The notes under the pieces: generated by a model
Databases searched by the model: none
Told to the model about the DNA's origin: nothing
Seen by the model: only the letters and a program-made list of their open reading frames with translations
NCBI GenBank assembly: GCA_023264975.1
Contig: JAHFUS010000006.1
Location: 19,923-83,922 of the forward strand
Direction: 5' to 3'
Length of the DNA: 64,000 bases
Origin: Actinomycetes bacterium
GTDB taxonomy: Bacteria; Actinomycetota; Acidimicrobiia; Acidimicrobiales; GCA-2861595
Translations under genes and position numbers: made by a program
In this document: positions 52,571 to 62,436 of the stretch, one piece after another
Layout: the number at the start of each line of letters is the position of its first letter
Numbering within the stretch: position 1 is the first letter of the stretch

Positions 52571-52969
52571 GTGGCGGCCCGGTTCTTCGTCGACGAGAGC
52601 GACCTGGGCCTGGGCCGGGCGCTCGGTGAGCGACACGACGGCGTGGTCTTCCCCGGCCACGTCGACTTGCCGGAGGTCCCTCGGGGGACGCTGGATGACG
52701 AGTGGCTTCGTGTCCTCGGCACCAGGCGCCTCGTCGTTATCACCCGTGACCGGCGCATCCGGTACCGGCCCGTGGAACGGGAGATGTGGGTGGCACATCG
52801 CGTGCGCGGCTTCGTGCTGACAGGCACGGCCAGCCAGTCGACCGCTGACAGCCTCGGGCTCCTCGATCACCACTGGGCCCAGCTCGACGGCCTTGTGGAA
52901 TCGGAGCCCAACGGCCCGTGGATGCGGGCGGTCACCCAGGCAGGCCTGCGGCTCATCGATCTCGGCTGA
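52571..52969 (+). CDS. PIN-like toxin (VapC-type partner of DUF433)
   Basis: VAARFFVDESDLGLGRAL..VITRDRRIRYRPVEREMW. Confidence 0.78.
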   Translation: MAARFFVDESDLGLGRALGERHDGVVFPGHVDLPEVPRGTLDDEWLRVLGTRRLVVITRDRRIRYRPVEREMWVAHRVRGFVLTGTASQSTADSLGLLDHHWAQLDGLVESEPNGPWMRAVTQAGLRLIDLG

Positions 52970-53040
52970 GAACCCTGTCGGTCTCTCGGAGAAATCCGCG
53001 AGATGCCGCCTCCTGCAGCGGCCTTCCTGGACGTGAATTG

Positions 53041-53061
53041 GCTGACGACCACGTCGTCGGC
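53041..53061. other. Inverted repeat in the noncoding gap upstream of xis/relaxase (oriT candidate)
   Basis: GCTGACGAC-cac-GTCGTCGGC. Confidence 0.35.
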
Positions 53062-53168
53062 TTCCCGCTGGCAGCAAGGTCGTCGAGGAGCCGACCCGAC
53101 CTGAGCGCTGACGCTCGTCGCTCCTCCTTCTCGCTGGCGCCGCACGCGCCTGTCACAGGAGGAACGAC

Positions 53169-53354
53169 ATGGATACCAACCGACTGACCCTCACCGTCGA
53201 GGAGGCGGCCCAGCTGCTGGGCATCTCCCGGGCCCTCGGCTACGAGCTTGTGGCCCGCGGCGAGCTGCCGAGCATCCGGCTCGGACGGCGAATCGTGATG
53301 CCCCGCCGGGCCCTTGACGCCCTACTGGAGCGCGCGTCGCTGGAGTCGGCATGA
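53169..53354 (+). CDS. Excisionase-like helix-turn-helix protein
   Basis: LTVEEAAQLLGISRALGYELVARGELPSIRLGRRIVMPRRALDALL. Confidence 0.88.
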   Translation: MDTNRLTLTVEEAAQLLGISRALGYELVARGELPSIRLGRRIVMPRRALDALLERASLESA

Positions 53355-53878
53355 GCGCCCTTCGCGTCGACTCGGGTGCGTCGGCCTTGCGCCGCCGCCT
53401 CGGGCCGGTGCCGTGGTTCGTCCTGGAAGAGCTGGTCCTGCTGGCCGGCGCCGACTCGACGGTGGAGACCAGCGTCCGGGCGCTGGCGGCGAGCCTGTCG
53501 CTCAACAAGGACACGGTGGCACGGGCCCTCGGCCGCCTCCGGGACGAGGGCCTGGTGGCGGCCGAGCCCCAGCCCAACCGGGACGGGTGCTTCGGCCCGG
53601 CCCGCTACAAGCACGGCCCCGTCGCCGGCATCCAGTGCCTCGACGACGAGAAGACTTGCCCTCGCTCCCCTCGTCCCCCTCCCGTCCCGCCACCGGCAAC
53701 GAGCATCCAACTCAGCCTCATCGACGGCCCTCCCGCCGGCGACGACCGGCACCCCAGGTCGGAGAGCCCGACGACCCCTTGGAACGATGACGCACTTGCA
53801 CCAGGGGTGCAGGGCCATCCCGCGCCCGTCCCGCGGGACGCGCAGGACGCTGCCCGGACACGGTCGCAGCCATGCTGA
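53351..53878 (+). CDS. Helix-turn-helix domain protein of the mobile element
   Basis: VRALAASLSLNKDTVARALGRLRDEGLVAAE. Confidence 0.75.
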   Translation: MSALRVDSGASALRRRLGPVPWFVLEELVLLAGADSTVETSVRALAASLSLNKDTVARALGRLRDEGLVAAEPQPNRDGCFGPARYKHGPVAGIQCLDDEKTCPRSPRPPPVPPPATSIQLSLIDGPPAGDDRHPRSESPTTPWNDDALAPGVQGHPAPVPRDAQDAARTRSQPC

Positions 53879-56391
53879 GCGTCGCCAAGCTCCGCGCCGG
53901 CCAGGAGGACTACCACCGAGCGGCCCTCGCCGCCGGCCTGGAGGACTACTACGTCGGCGTCCGCGAAGCCCCCGGCCGCTGGGTCGGCCGGGGCGCCGAG
54001 CACCTCGGCGTGGCCGGTCGCGTGGTCACGGCCGAGGGCTTCGAGGCGATCCTCGCCGGCCGCGACCCCATCCGGGGGACAGTGCTGGCGGACCCGCCGG
54101 TGAAGACCATCGGCTACGACGCCACCTTCTGCGCCCCGAAGTCCGTTTCCTTGCTGTTCGCCCTGGGCTCGCCGGAGGTGGCGGCCGAGGTGCGGGCGGC
54201 CCATGACGCCGCCGTGCGGGCGGCCTTGGCCGTGTACGAGGACGTCGCCTGCCGGGCCCGCCGCGGCCACGCCGGAGCGACGGTGGTGGAGGCCGAGGGC
54301 TTCGTCGGCGCCGCCTTCAACCACTTGACCAGCCGGGCCGGCGACCCACACCTGCACACCCACGTCGTACTGGCCTATCCGGTCCGTTTCGCCGCCCGCT
54401 GGACGGCCGCCGACGGGCGACCCTGCTTCCCGTGGGCCAAGCCGGTCGGCCACCTCTACGAGGCCCACCTGCGGGCCGAGCTGACCCGGCGCCTCGGGGT
54501 GGAGTGGGGGCCGGTGCGCAACGGCATCGCCGACATCGCCGCTGTCCCCGGCAGCGTGCTCCGGGCCTTCTCCCAGCGCCGGGCCGAGATCGAGGAGCAC
54601 CTGGAGGAAGCCGGCCTCAGTTCGGCCAGGGCCGCCCAGGTGGCCACCTACGCCACCCGCCGTCCGAAGGACCACGACACGCTCCCGGAGGACCTGTCCG
54701 CCGACTGGCACCGCCGGGCCGCCGAGCTGGGCGTGACCGAGACCACCGTGGCCGCCTGGACCGGACACGCCCGCCGACTCGATCGCGCCGACGCCGACGA
54801 CCAGGACGTGCAGCGGCTGTTCGAGCACCTGGCCAGCCCCGAGGGGCTGACCGCCCGGCGGTCGAGCTTCCATCGGCGAGACGTGGTCCGTGCCGTGGCC
54901 GACTCCTTCGGACCCGGTGCCGACGTCGGCTCGATCATCACGTTGGTCGACGCCTTCCTGTCGTCCGACCATGTCGTCGCCCTCCCCGTACCCGACCGCT
55001 CGGCAGAGATCCTGCGCCGACGGGACGGCACGGTGGTGCCGCTCGAGGTCGACGGTGCCCGCTTCTCCACGCCGGAACTGCTGGCCGTCGAGGAGCGCCT
55101 GATCGCCGGCGCCATCGGGCGCAAGAGCGATGACGTCGCCTCGGTGTCGTGGGCCATCCTCGAACTGGCACTCAGCGAGCGTCCGGAGCTGAGCGCCGAG
55201 CAGCGGACCATGGTGTCGACCATCTGTCGGAGTGGCCGAGGCGTGGACGTGGTCGTCGGCGCCGCCGGCACCGGCAAGACGGCTGCCCTCGGCGCGGCAC
55301 GGGTGGTGTGGGAGGCGTCACGCCATCAGGTGATCGGGTGCGCCCTGGCGGCGCGGGCGGCCGCAGGGCTGACCAAGGGCTCAGGCATCCCGGCGTCAAC
55401 CATCGACCGCCTCCTTTCCTCGACGGCGGGCCGGCTACTGCCGGAGCGCTGCGTCCTCGTGGTGGACGAGACCGGGATGGTGGGGACACGTATGCTGGCC
55501 CGGCTGCTCGATCTGGCTGCTGCCAGCAGCGCCAAGGTCGTGCTGGTAGGCGACCATCGCCAGCTCCCCGAGATCCAGGCCGGCGGTGCCTTCGCCGGCC
55601 TGGCCCGCACCCTTGGAGCGACGACGCTGCGCCGCAACCGCCGCCAGGTCGAGCGCTGGGAGCGTGACGCCCTGGCCGACCTGCGCGACGGCGACCCGCA
55701 GCCGGCCATCGACCGCTACGTCAAGGAGGGCCGGGTGCACGTCGGCGACGCCGCCCGGGCCGTGCAACGCCAGATGGTGGACGACTGGTGGGAGGGGCGC
55801 ACGCAGGGCAAGGAGGTCTTGATGCTGGCCGGCCGGCACACCCAGGTCGACGCCCTCAATCGGCTCTCTCGCAAGCGCCTGCGGGACGAGGGAGAGCTCG
55901 GAGACGACGAGGTCCTGGCGGGCGGCCGGCGGTTCGCGACCGGCGACACCGTGATGGCCGGCTACAACGACTACCGGCTCGGGCTGCTGAACGGCACGCG
56001 GGGAACCGTGACCGCCGTCGACATCCGACGCGGCCGGGTCCAGGTCGCCACCGACGACGGGCGCTCGGTCGACGTCCCTCGCCGCTACCTGGAACTTGGT
56101 CGCCTCACGCACGGGTATGCCTCCACCGTGCACAAAGCCCAGGGCGCCACTGTCGACTCCACGCTGTTGCTGGTGGACGACCAGTCCTACCGAGAGGCCG
56201 CCTACACCGGCCTGTCCCGCGGACGGATGGCCAACCGGGTCTACGTGGTCAGCGACGACGCCGAGGCGGCTGAGGTCCATGTGCCGGCGAGGGAGGTAGC
56301 GGACGAGCTGGCCACTCTTCACGAGGCCGTCAAGCGTTCAGGCGCGCAGCAGATGGCCACGTCAACCCGCGGACGAGGCGTCCGCCGTTGA
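53872..56391 (+). CDS. MobF-family relaxase with helicase domain
   Basis: AAFNHLTSRAGDPHLHTHVVLAYPV; VVVGAAGTGKTAALGA; VLVVDETGMVGTRMLARLLD; TVHKAQGATVDSTLLL. Confidence 0.93.
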   Translation: MLSVAKLRAGQEDYHRAALAAGLEDYYVGVREAPGRWVGRGAEHLGVAGRVVTAEGFEAILAGRDPIRGTVLADPPVKTIGYDATFCAPKSVSLLFALGSPEVAAEVRAAHDAAVRAALAVYEDVACRARRGHAGATVVEAEGFVGAAFNHLTSRAGDPHLHTHVVLAYPVRFAARWTAADGRPCFPWAKPVGHLYEAHLRAELTRRLGVEWGPVRNGIADIAAVPGSVLRAFSQRRAEIEEHLEEAGLSSARAAQVATYATRRPKDHDTLPEDLSADWHRRAAELGVTETTVAAWTGHARRLDRADADDQDVQRLFEHLASPEGLTARRSSFHRRDVVRAVADSFGPGADVGSIITLVDAFLSSDHVVALPVPDRSAEILRRRDGTVVPLEVDGARFSTPELLAVEERLIAGAIGRKSDDVASVSWAILELALSERPELSAEQRTMVSTICRSGRGVDVVVGAAGTGKTAALGAARVVWEASRHQVIGCALAARAAAGLTKGSGIPASTIDRLLSSTAGRLLPERCVLVVDETGMVGTRMLARLLDLAAASSAKVVLVGDHRQLPEIQAGGAFAGLARTLGATTLRRNRRQVERWERDALADLRDGDPQPAIDRYVKEGRVHVGDAARAVQRQMVDDWWEGRTQGKEVLMLAGRHTQVDALNRLSRKRLRDEGELGDDEVLAGGRRFATGDTVMAGYNDYRLGLLNGTRGTVTAVDIRRGRVQVATDDGRSVDVPRRYLELGRLTHGYASTVHKAQGATVDSTLLLVDDQSYREAAYTGLSRGRMANRVYVVSDDAEAAEVHVPAREVADELATLHEAVKRSGAQQMATSTRGRGVRR

Positions 56392-56560
56392 AACTGATCG
56401 GGTGCGCGTTCGAGCCGTTGCCGCCAATGGTTACGACGGTACGCGTTCCGTGCTGGCCGGTTCAGCCCGTGTGTGGGTTACAGCTCGGGAACTTCAACCA
56501 GCGCGGCTGACGGGCGCCTCGCCCCTGCGTGCCACTTGGCGGGTTCCGCCACGAATCGGA

Positions 56561-58324
56561 TCACCGATACCGCTGCGCCTGCAGAGCGTACAACTCGGCG
56601 TAGCGGCCGGCGGCGCCGAGCAGGGCGTCGTGGGTGCCCGTCTCCACCACCCGCCCCCCCTCGAGCACGACGATCAGATCGGCCATCCGCACCGTCGAGA
56701 ACCGGTGGGACACCAGCACGGTCACGCCGCCCCGCCCGCGGGCGGCCACGGACTCGCTGGCGTAGCGCTCGAACAATAGGTGCTCGGCCCGGGCGTCGAG
56801 GGCGGCGGTGGGCTCGTCAAGCACGACAAGCAACGGAGCCGTCCGCATTAGGGCCCGCGACAACGCCACCTTCTGCCACTGGCCTTCGGAAAGGTCGGCA
56901 CCATCCGGGAAGTCCCGGCCGAGCTGGGTCGCATAGCCCGACGGCAGGCCCTCCAGGAAGGGAGCCGCGCCGCCGGCCAGGGCTGCGGCGGCGACCCGCT
57001 CGTGGTCCGCGCTGGCGGACAGGTCGCCAATGCCGACCGCATCTTTGGCCAGGAACCGGAAGCGGACGAAATCCTGGAATGCGCCGGTCGTTGACGCCCG
57101 CCATTGGTCGAGGTCGATGTCGCGCAGGTCGACGTCGTCGACGGTGAGGCGTCCCTGCTGCGGGTCATAGAACCGGCAGAGCAGCTTGACGACGGTCGAC
57201 TTTCCCGCGCCGTTGTCGCCGACCAGTGCCACTGTCGAACCCGCGGGAAGGAAGAGAGAGAGGTCGTCCAGCGCCGGCCGACGGGCGCCCTCGTACTGGA
57301 ATGTCACGCCGTTCAGCCGGATGCCGGCGCGCAGCGCGGCGGGCGCCGGCCTCGGATCTGCCGAGACGGTCAGCTCGGGCCGGTAGTCGAGGAGCCACAG
57401 GTACCGGGTGGCGACGTGGGTGTTGCGGGCGATGTCGGCGCCCATGTTCGTTCCGATGGCGCTGGCGTTGTCGACCGCAGTCCGCAGCACCACAAGCCCG
57501 AGGGCGAGGTCACCAGTGGTGGCCCGTCCCGTCGCGGCCAGGCGGACGAGCCACAGGATGCCCAGCCCGAGCAGCGCGGCCTGAGCCACCCCGCTGACCG
57601 CGGCCGCCAGTACCGGGCCACGCTCCCCGGCGGCCAGTCGACGGGCGACCTCGTCGGCCTCCAGTCGGTGGCGGGCCACCAACCACGGGCCGAGAGCGAG
57701 GGTGCGGACCTCCTTGGCCGCCGAGGGTGATGTGGCCAGCTCGGCCAGGCGCCGGGTCAGGCGCTGGCCGGGCAGAGACTCGTGTATGTAGGCAAGGCTG
57801 CGCCGGCGGCTGGCGGCGTGGAGCACGCCGAGCCCCGCCGCGCCGGCGACGGGCAGGAGCAGAAGCGGATGGACGCCGGCCAGCACGTACAGCGAGACCC
57901 CGAGCCCGAGGAGGCCGCCGAGCACGCCGGCCATCCAGTCGAAGAGCAGTCCCGGGATTCGGGCGTTGGTCCGCACTACCTCCATGGCGTCGGCATAGCG
58001 GGCGCTCTCCAAGTGGTCGATCCCGGCCGGGGCCAGCGCGGCGGCCATCACCGCTTGGGCGGCGGCCTGGTTGGTGCGCAGATCGAGGGCGCGTTGGAGC
58101 CAGTCCCAGAGTGGCCGGTTGGCCAACGGGAACAGGGCGGCGACCACGAGCAGCGCCATCCATCCGGCCCCGCCTCCATTGAGCAGTGCTCGCAGGGCCA
58201 GGCCGGGCAGCAACCCGCGGCACACATCGAACGCCACTGTCACCAGTACTCGGCCGACGGCGCCCGCCGGCCAGGCCCTGAAGGCGAGGGAGGCGGTCAC
58301 CTTCCAGGCCCGCAGCGCGTTCAT
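56561..58324 (-). CDS. ABC transporter ATP-binding/permease protein, subunit A
   Basis: TMD + VALVGDNGAGKSTVVKLLCRFYDP; LSEGQWQK; LLVVLDEPTAALD. Confidence 0.93.
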   Translation of the reverse strand: MNALRAWKVTASLAFRAWPAGAVGRVLVTVAFDVCRGLLPGLALRALLNGGGAGWMALLVVAALFPLANRPLWDWLQRALDLRTNQAAAQAVMAAALAPAGIDHLESARYADAMEVVRTNARIPGLLFDWMAGVLGGLLGLGVSLYVLAGVHPLLLLPVAGAAGLGVLHAASRRRSLAYIHESLPGQRLTRRLAELATSPSAAKEVRTLALGPWLVARHRLEADEVARRLAAGERGPVLAAAVSGVAQAALLGLGILWLVRLAATGRATTGDLALGLVVLRTAVDNASAIGTNMGADIARNTHVATRYLWLLDYRPELTVSADPRPAPAALRAGIRLNGVTFQYEGARRPALDDLSLFLPAGSTVALVGDNGAGKSTVVKLLCRFYDPQQGRLTVDDVDLRDIDLDQWRASTTGAFQDFVRFRFLAKDAVGIGDLSASADHERVAAAALAGGAAPFLEGLPSGYATQLGRDFPDGADLSEGQWQKVALSRALMRTAPLLVVLDEPTAALDARAEHLLFERYASESVAARGRGGVTVLVSHRFSTVRMADLIVVLEGGRVVETGTHDALLGAAGRYAELYALQAQRYR

Positions 58325-60111
58325 GCGAAGCGCCTGGCCTGGAGGCCGTAGAGCTCGGCATACCGCCCACCGGCCGCCACCAGATCGTCGTGGCTGCCGT
58401 GCTCGACCATGCGCCCGCCCTCGAGCACCGCCACCGCTTCCGCCATCCGCACGGTCGAGAACCGGTGGGAGATGAGGAGCGTGGTCAGGCCCTCGGTGAG
58501 GCGGGCGAAGCGCTGGAAGATGTCGTGCTCGAGGCGCACGTCGAGGGCGGCGGTCGGCTCGTCGAGCACCAGCACCGATGCCTGGCGACCGAGACGGGCG
58601 GCCATGGCCCGGGCCAGCGCCATCCGCTGCCACTCGCCGCCCGAAAGGTCGACGCCCCCGAACTCCCGGGCCAGCACGGTGTCCCAGCCCTCGGGTAGGC
58701 GGGCGATGACATCGTCGGCCTTCGCCTGGCCTGCCGCGGTCTGCAGCAGGGCGCCGTCGTCGGCGCGGTCCACGCATCCGGTGCCAATGTTGGCCGCCGC
58801 GTTCAGCGGGAAGTGGATGAACTCCTGGAACACGACGGCCATCCGCCGACGCCACTCGGCCAGGTCAAGGTCGCGCAGGTCCACGCCGTCGAGGGTGATC
58901 CGGCCCTCGTCGGGGTCGTAGAACCGGCAGAGCAGCTTGACGACGGTGGACTTGCCCGCCCCGTTGTCGCCGACCAGGGCGAGCGACGATCCCGCCGGGA
59001 TCCACAGGTCGAGCCCGTCGAGGACCGGCCGGTCGGTACCGGGATAGGTGAAGTGGACGCCCTCGAAGCGGATGCCCGCCACCGGTGCCACCGGCGGGGA
59101 GGCGACAACGGTCACCGAGAGGCGGGGATCGCTACCAGCCAAGTCGACCAGGGCGAATAGGTCGGGCAGGAACTGGGCCGACGCCCGGGCCTCGGCCGGG
59201 AAGGTCTCCACCCATCGCATGGCGCCAAGGAACACGCCGATGGCGATCACCGCGGCGGAGAAGTCGCCGGCGCTGAGGTCGCCGGCGCGGAACCGTTGGT
59301 AGGCGACCACGAACGGGATCACGCTCACGATCGCCTTGGCCGCGCCGACGACAAGGGCCGACCGGAGCTCGCGCCTCATGTCGGCCATGACCGGATCCAT
59401 GGCCTCGTGCCACTTCTTGTCCTGGCGTTCGAGCAGCCACGCCCCGATCCCGAAGAGGCGGACCTCCCGGGCGGGGTCGAGCCCCACCGCCAACTCGGCG
59501 CCGTAGCCGGCATGGCGGAAAGAGGTCATCCGGGCCATGCGCAACGCCCTCTGGGCGCCGATGTGGCGCCAGGCGACGATGGCTCCGGACCAGGGGGTCA
59601 GAGCGAGGAGGACGGGCACCCACCAGCCGATGCGCGCCGCCACGACCGCCGCCCCGACGGCCTGGCTGAACCAGCGGAGGAAGTAGCCGGCGTAGTTGAC
59701 GATGGCCCCCGCCTGGGTGGCCCACTGGCTGGCTTGGATGGCGGAGGCCAGGTCGGGCTGGTCGAAGTGGGCCAGGCCGGGAAGGGCGGCGACCGCCTCC
59801 ATGCGGGTGCCGTCGACGGCCGCGCCGAATCGGTGGTTCACCAGGGAGTTCAGCATGCTCACGACCGCGTCGGCGATGCGGGCGACGGCCAGGGCGAGCG
59901 CCACGGCCACCATGGCGAGGACCGTCGCCCTCCGCGCCGTGTCGGAGTTGGCCGCCGTCGAGGCGTTGTCGAGGAGGGTGGCGCCGGCGGCCACGACAAC
60001 CGTCGGCGCCAGGCCGGCGACGATCTGTACGACCACAAGACCAGCCACTGCTCGGGGAGACGAGCGCACCAGCAGCGTCAGCCCGCGTCGAAGAACCCGC
60101 CCGCTCACCAT
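58321..60111 (-). CDS. ABC transporter ATP-binding/permease protein, subunit B
   Basis: TMD + LALVGDNGAGKSTVVKLLCRFYDP; LSGGEWQR; VLVLDEPTAALD; overlaps subunit A start. Confidence 0.93.
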   Translation of the reverse strand: MVSGRVLRRGLTLLVRSSPRAVAGLVVVQIVAGLAPTVVVAAGATLLDNASTAANSDTARRATVLAMVAVALALAVARIADAVVSMLNSLVNHRFGAAVDGTRMEAVAALPGLAHFDQPDLASAIQASQWATQAGAIVNYAGYFLRWFSQAVGAAVVAARIGWWVPVLLALTPWSGAIVAWRHIGAQRALRMARMTSFRHAGYGAELAVGLDPAREVRLFGIGAWLLERQDKKWHEAMDPVMADMRRELRSALVVGAAKAIVSVIPFVVAYQRFRAGDLSAGDFSAAVIAIGVFLGAMRWVETFPAEARASAQFLPDLFALVDLAGSDPRLSVTVVASPPVAPVAGIRFEGVHFTYPGTDRPVLDGLDLWIPAGSSLALVGDNGAGKSTVVKLLCRFYDPDEGRITLDGVDLRDLDLAEWRRRMAVVFQEFIHFPLNAAANIGTGCVDRADDGALLQTAAGQAKADDVIARLPEGWDTVLAREFGGVDLSGGEWQRMALARAMAARLGRQASVLVLDEPTAALDVRLEHDIFQRFARLTEGLTTLLISHRFSTVRMAEAVAVLEGGRMVEHGSHDDLVAAGGRYAELYGLQARRFA

Positions 60112-60384
60112 GCCCGCCCGACCCTAGCGGCCGCCGTACCCGGCGCTACGGCTGCGCGGATCCTCGTCCGGGCCAGAACGTAGGGCGGCTACACGCCGTC
60201 GCCCAGAAGCTGCGCCCGAGTCTTCAGCGACGGCCTTCTCGGGCTCCTCCTTCATGTCTGCCACTCCATTTGCCACTCCACTCGGCCAACCGGACCGGAC
60301 AGGAGGCCATCCAGCAGATCACCGCACCACCTGTGACCTGCGGCAACGCACCTGAGCGCGCTGGCCGTCACAGGCCTGGACGCA

Positions 60385-60428
60385 CTCTCAAGGTGGCGAC
60401 ACGGGTTCGAATCCCGTTGGGGCTGCAA
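60385..60428 (+). repeat. Right att direct repeat
   Basis: Identical 44 bp to 50493-50536. Confidence 0.97.
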
Positions 60429-61186
60429 AGTCGCTGGTCAGGCCACATGTCCTGACCAGAGTGTCCACACCTCGAAAAGGTGGAGACATTCCGGATCGCC
60501 CGGTATCGGTGCTGTTCAGCGACCTGGTGGCGCCGTCGCTCGCCGTGGGCCCCCGGGGGGGGCCAGCCGGCGACGGCTGTGAGCCGAGCACCGCCTCCAG
60601 CAACTTTGTGCCCACTGGCACAGATCACATCGCATCCATCGGATGAATGAGCATTGCGGTTCCATCACGATGCCGCAGCGCGGATGTTGGACGGCGGGAC
60701 CGTTGACTTGAGATGATCGAGGGCCACGTTTCTGTCGCCCACCCCACTCCTCTCGCTCCGGACTGTTCCCCGTCGTCCCGGCGAAGGAGCCGTCAGCGGG
60801 ACCCTCCGCAGAGGGCCATGCTTGCTCGCCGGGAGGTCTCGGGCCTGTGCGGGCGCTCGCGACGGTTCAACGTAGCGCTCGTTCTGGCACACCCCTCGCA
60901 AGGCCGGCTGCGACCGGAACGCCGACTCGGGCGCGACGCGGTGGTCCTTCTGCGGCGGGCTCACCTCGCTGTTCTGTCGCGGCTCTGGGCTGGCAAGCCC
61001 CGGGCGGACCATGGACGTCCGGGCCGCGTCGTTTCCGAGCGCGCGGGAAGTGCCGATACTCGTGCGCCAGACTGGGCGGCGCCTTACAGCGGGCAGCGGC
61101 ACTGCGGTGCGGGCGTTATCGGGCTCCTTCGCAACGATGACGGGTCGGTCAGGTCACGGGCCAGAACCGCCCGTAGCCTCTCATCC

Positions 61187-62077
61187 GTGCGGATCGTGTC
61201 CCTGCTCCCGTCGGCTACCGAGATCCTCTTCGCCCTCGGCCGGGGCGATCATGTGGTGGGCGTGACTTTCGAGTGCGATCACCCGCCCGAGGCCCGCTCC
61301 CGCCGCATCGTATCGACCTCGGCGCTGCCGGCAGGCCTGGCGCCTGGTGAGATCGACGCGCTCGTGCGTGAGCGCCTCGCCCGGGGGGAGGACCTCTACC
61401 ACCTCGACGCGGGCGCCCTGGCCGACATCGGCCCCGACCTCATCGTCACCCAGGACCTGTGCGCGGTGTGCGCGGTCGACGTATCGGAGGTGGAGGACGC
61501 CCTGGCCCACCTCGGCTGCAAGGCGCTGGTGCTGACCCTTGATCCGATGCGCCTCGACGAGGTCATCGCCTCGGTGGGAACGGTGGGGGCGGCGACGGGC
61601 CGTGAAGCTGCCGCCGCTGAGCTGATGTCTTCGCTGGGGGCCCAGCTCGCCGCGCTGGCGGCCCGCCTCGACGGCGCCCGGACCCGTCGGGTGCTCGTAC
61701 TGGAGTGGACTGACCCTCCGTTCAGCGCCGGCCACTGGGTCCCCGACATGGTTGCGGCCGCCGGCGGGGCGGAGGTCCTGGGCCGAGCCGGAGAGCGCTC
61801 TCGCGCGGTCAGCTGGGACCAGGTCCTGGCCTCGGGGGCCGAGGTGGTGATTGTGGCCCCGTGCGGCTACCACCTCGACGGCGCCCTCAGCCTTGCCGAG
61901 AAGCTCGTGGGTGCCGGCAGTGTGTCGCCCGGAGCCGAGGTCTGGGCCGTTGATGCCGACGCGTTCGTGGTGCGCCCGGGGCCTCGGGTCGTGGAGGGCT
62001 GCGAGATGCTCGCCCGTGTTCTGCACCCGAAACGCTGCGGCGAGCCCGACCTTGCCAGGGCCTGCCGGGTCGCCTGA
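61187..62077 (+). CDS. Cobalamin-binding protein (BtuF-like periplasmic-binding fold)
   Basis: VRIVSLLPSATEILFALGRGDHVVGVTFECDHPPEA..DLIVTQDLCAVCAVDVSEV. Confidence 0.9.
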   Translation: MRIVSLLPSATEILFALGRGDHVVGVTFECDHPPEARSRRIVSTSALPAGLAPGEIDALVRERLARGEDLYHLDAGALADIGPDLIVTQDLCAVCAVDVSEVEDALAHLGCKALVLTLDPMRLDEVIASVGTVGAATGREAAAAELMSSLGAQLAALAARLDGARTRRVLVLEWTDPPFSAGHWVPDMVAAAGGAEVLGRAGERSRAVSWDQVLASGAEVVIVAPCGYHLDGALSLAEKLVGAGSVSPGAEVWAVDADAFVVRPGPRVVEGCEMLARVLHPKRCGEPDLARACRVA

Positions 62078-62436
62078 ACTCACGGCGTGCCGGCAGGCGC
62101 CAGGGTGCTGAAACCCCGGACCCGGTCCCATGCCACTGGCGGACGGGTGGTCCCATCAAGGTGCCCTGGACCTCCCCGACAGCCCCGTCATTGATGCCGC
62201 CACGTTGCGTCGTCCCACTCGATAACGCCGTCGCCCAGAGGGTGACGCCTGCTCGAGCGCAACCCCCTACGCGCCCGCCCTCTTCCGTCGACCATCGCGA
62301 TTCGTCGGGCATCATCGAAGCGTGCTGGACCTTGCCGCGGCGGCCTCAGAGTGGATTGGCTCACGCTGCGGCCTCATCATGTCTGGCGTCGGCGGCGGCT
62401 CGTCGTCGGTCGGGACTCCGCCACCCCGTCCCGGGA

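Larger units (their letters stand above)
50493..60428 (+). mobile_element. Integrative mobilizable element in tRNA-Glu
   Basis: 44-bp perfect direct repeat at both ends; integrase, Xis-like protein, MobF relaxase, TA pair, ABC exporter cargo. Confidence 0.92.

Noticed and set aside
60429-61186. Potential genes between the right att site and the cobalamin-binding protein gene
   Set aside because: Several overlapping ORFs but none with coherent protein-like composition or recognisable domain.
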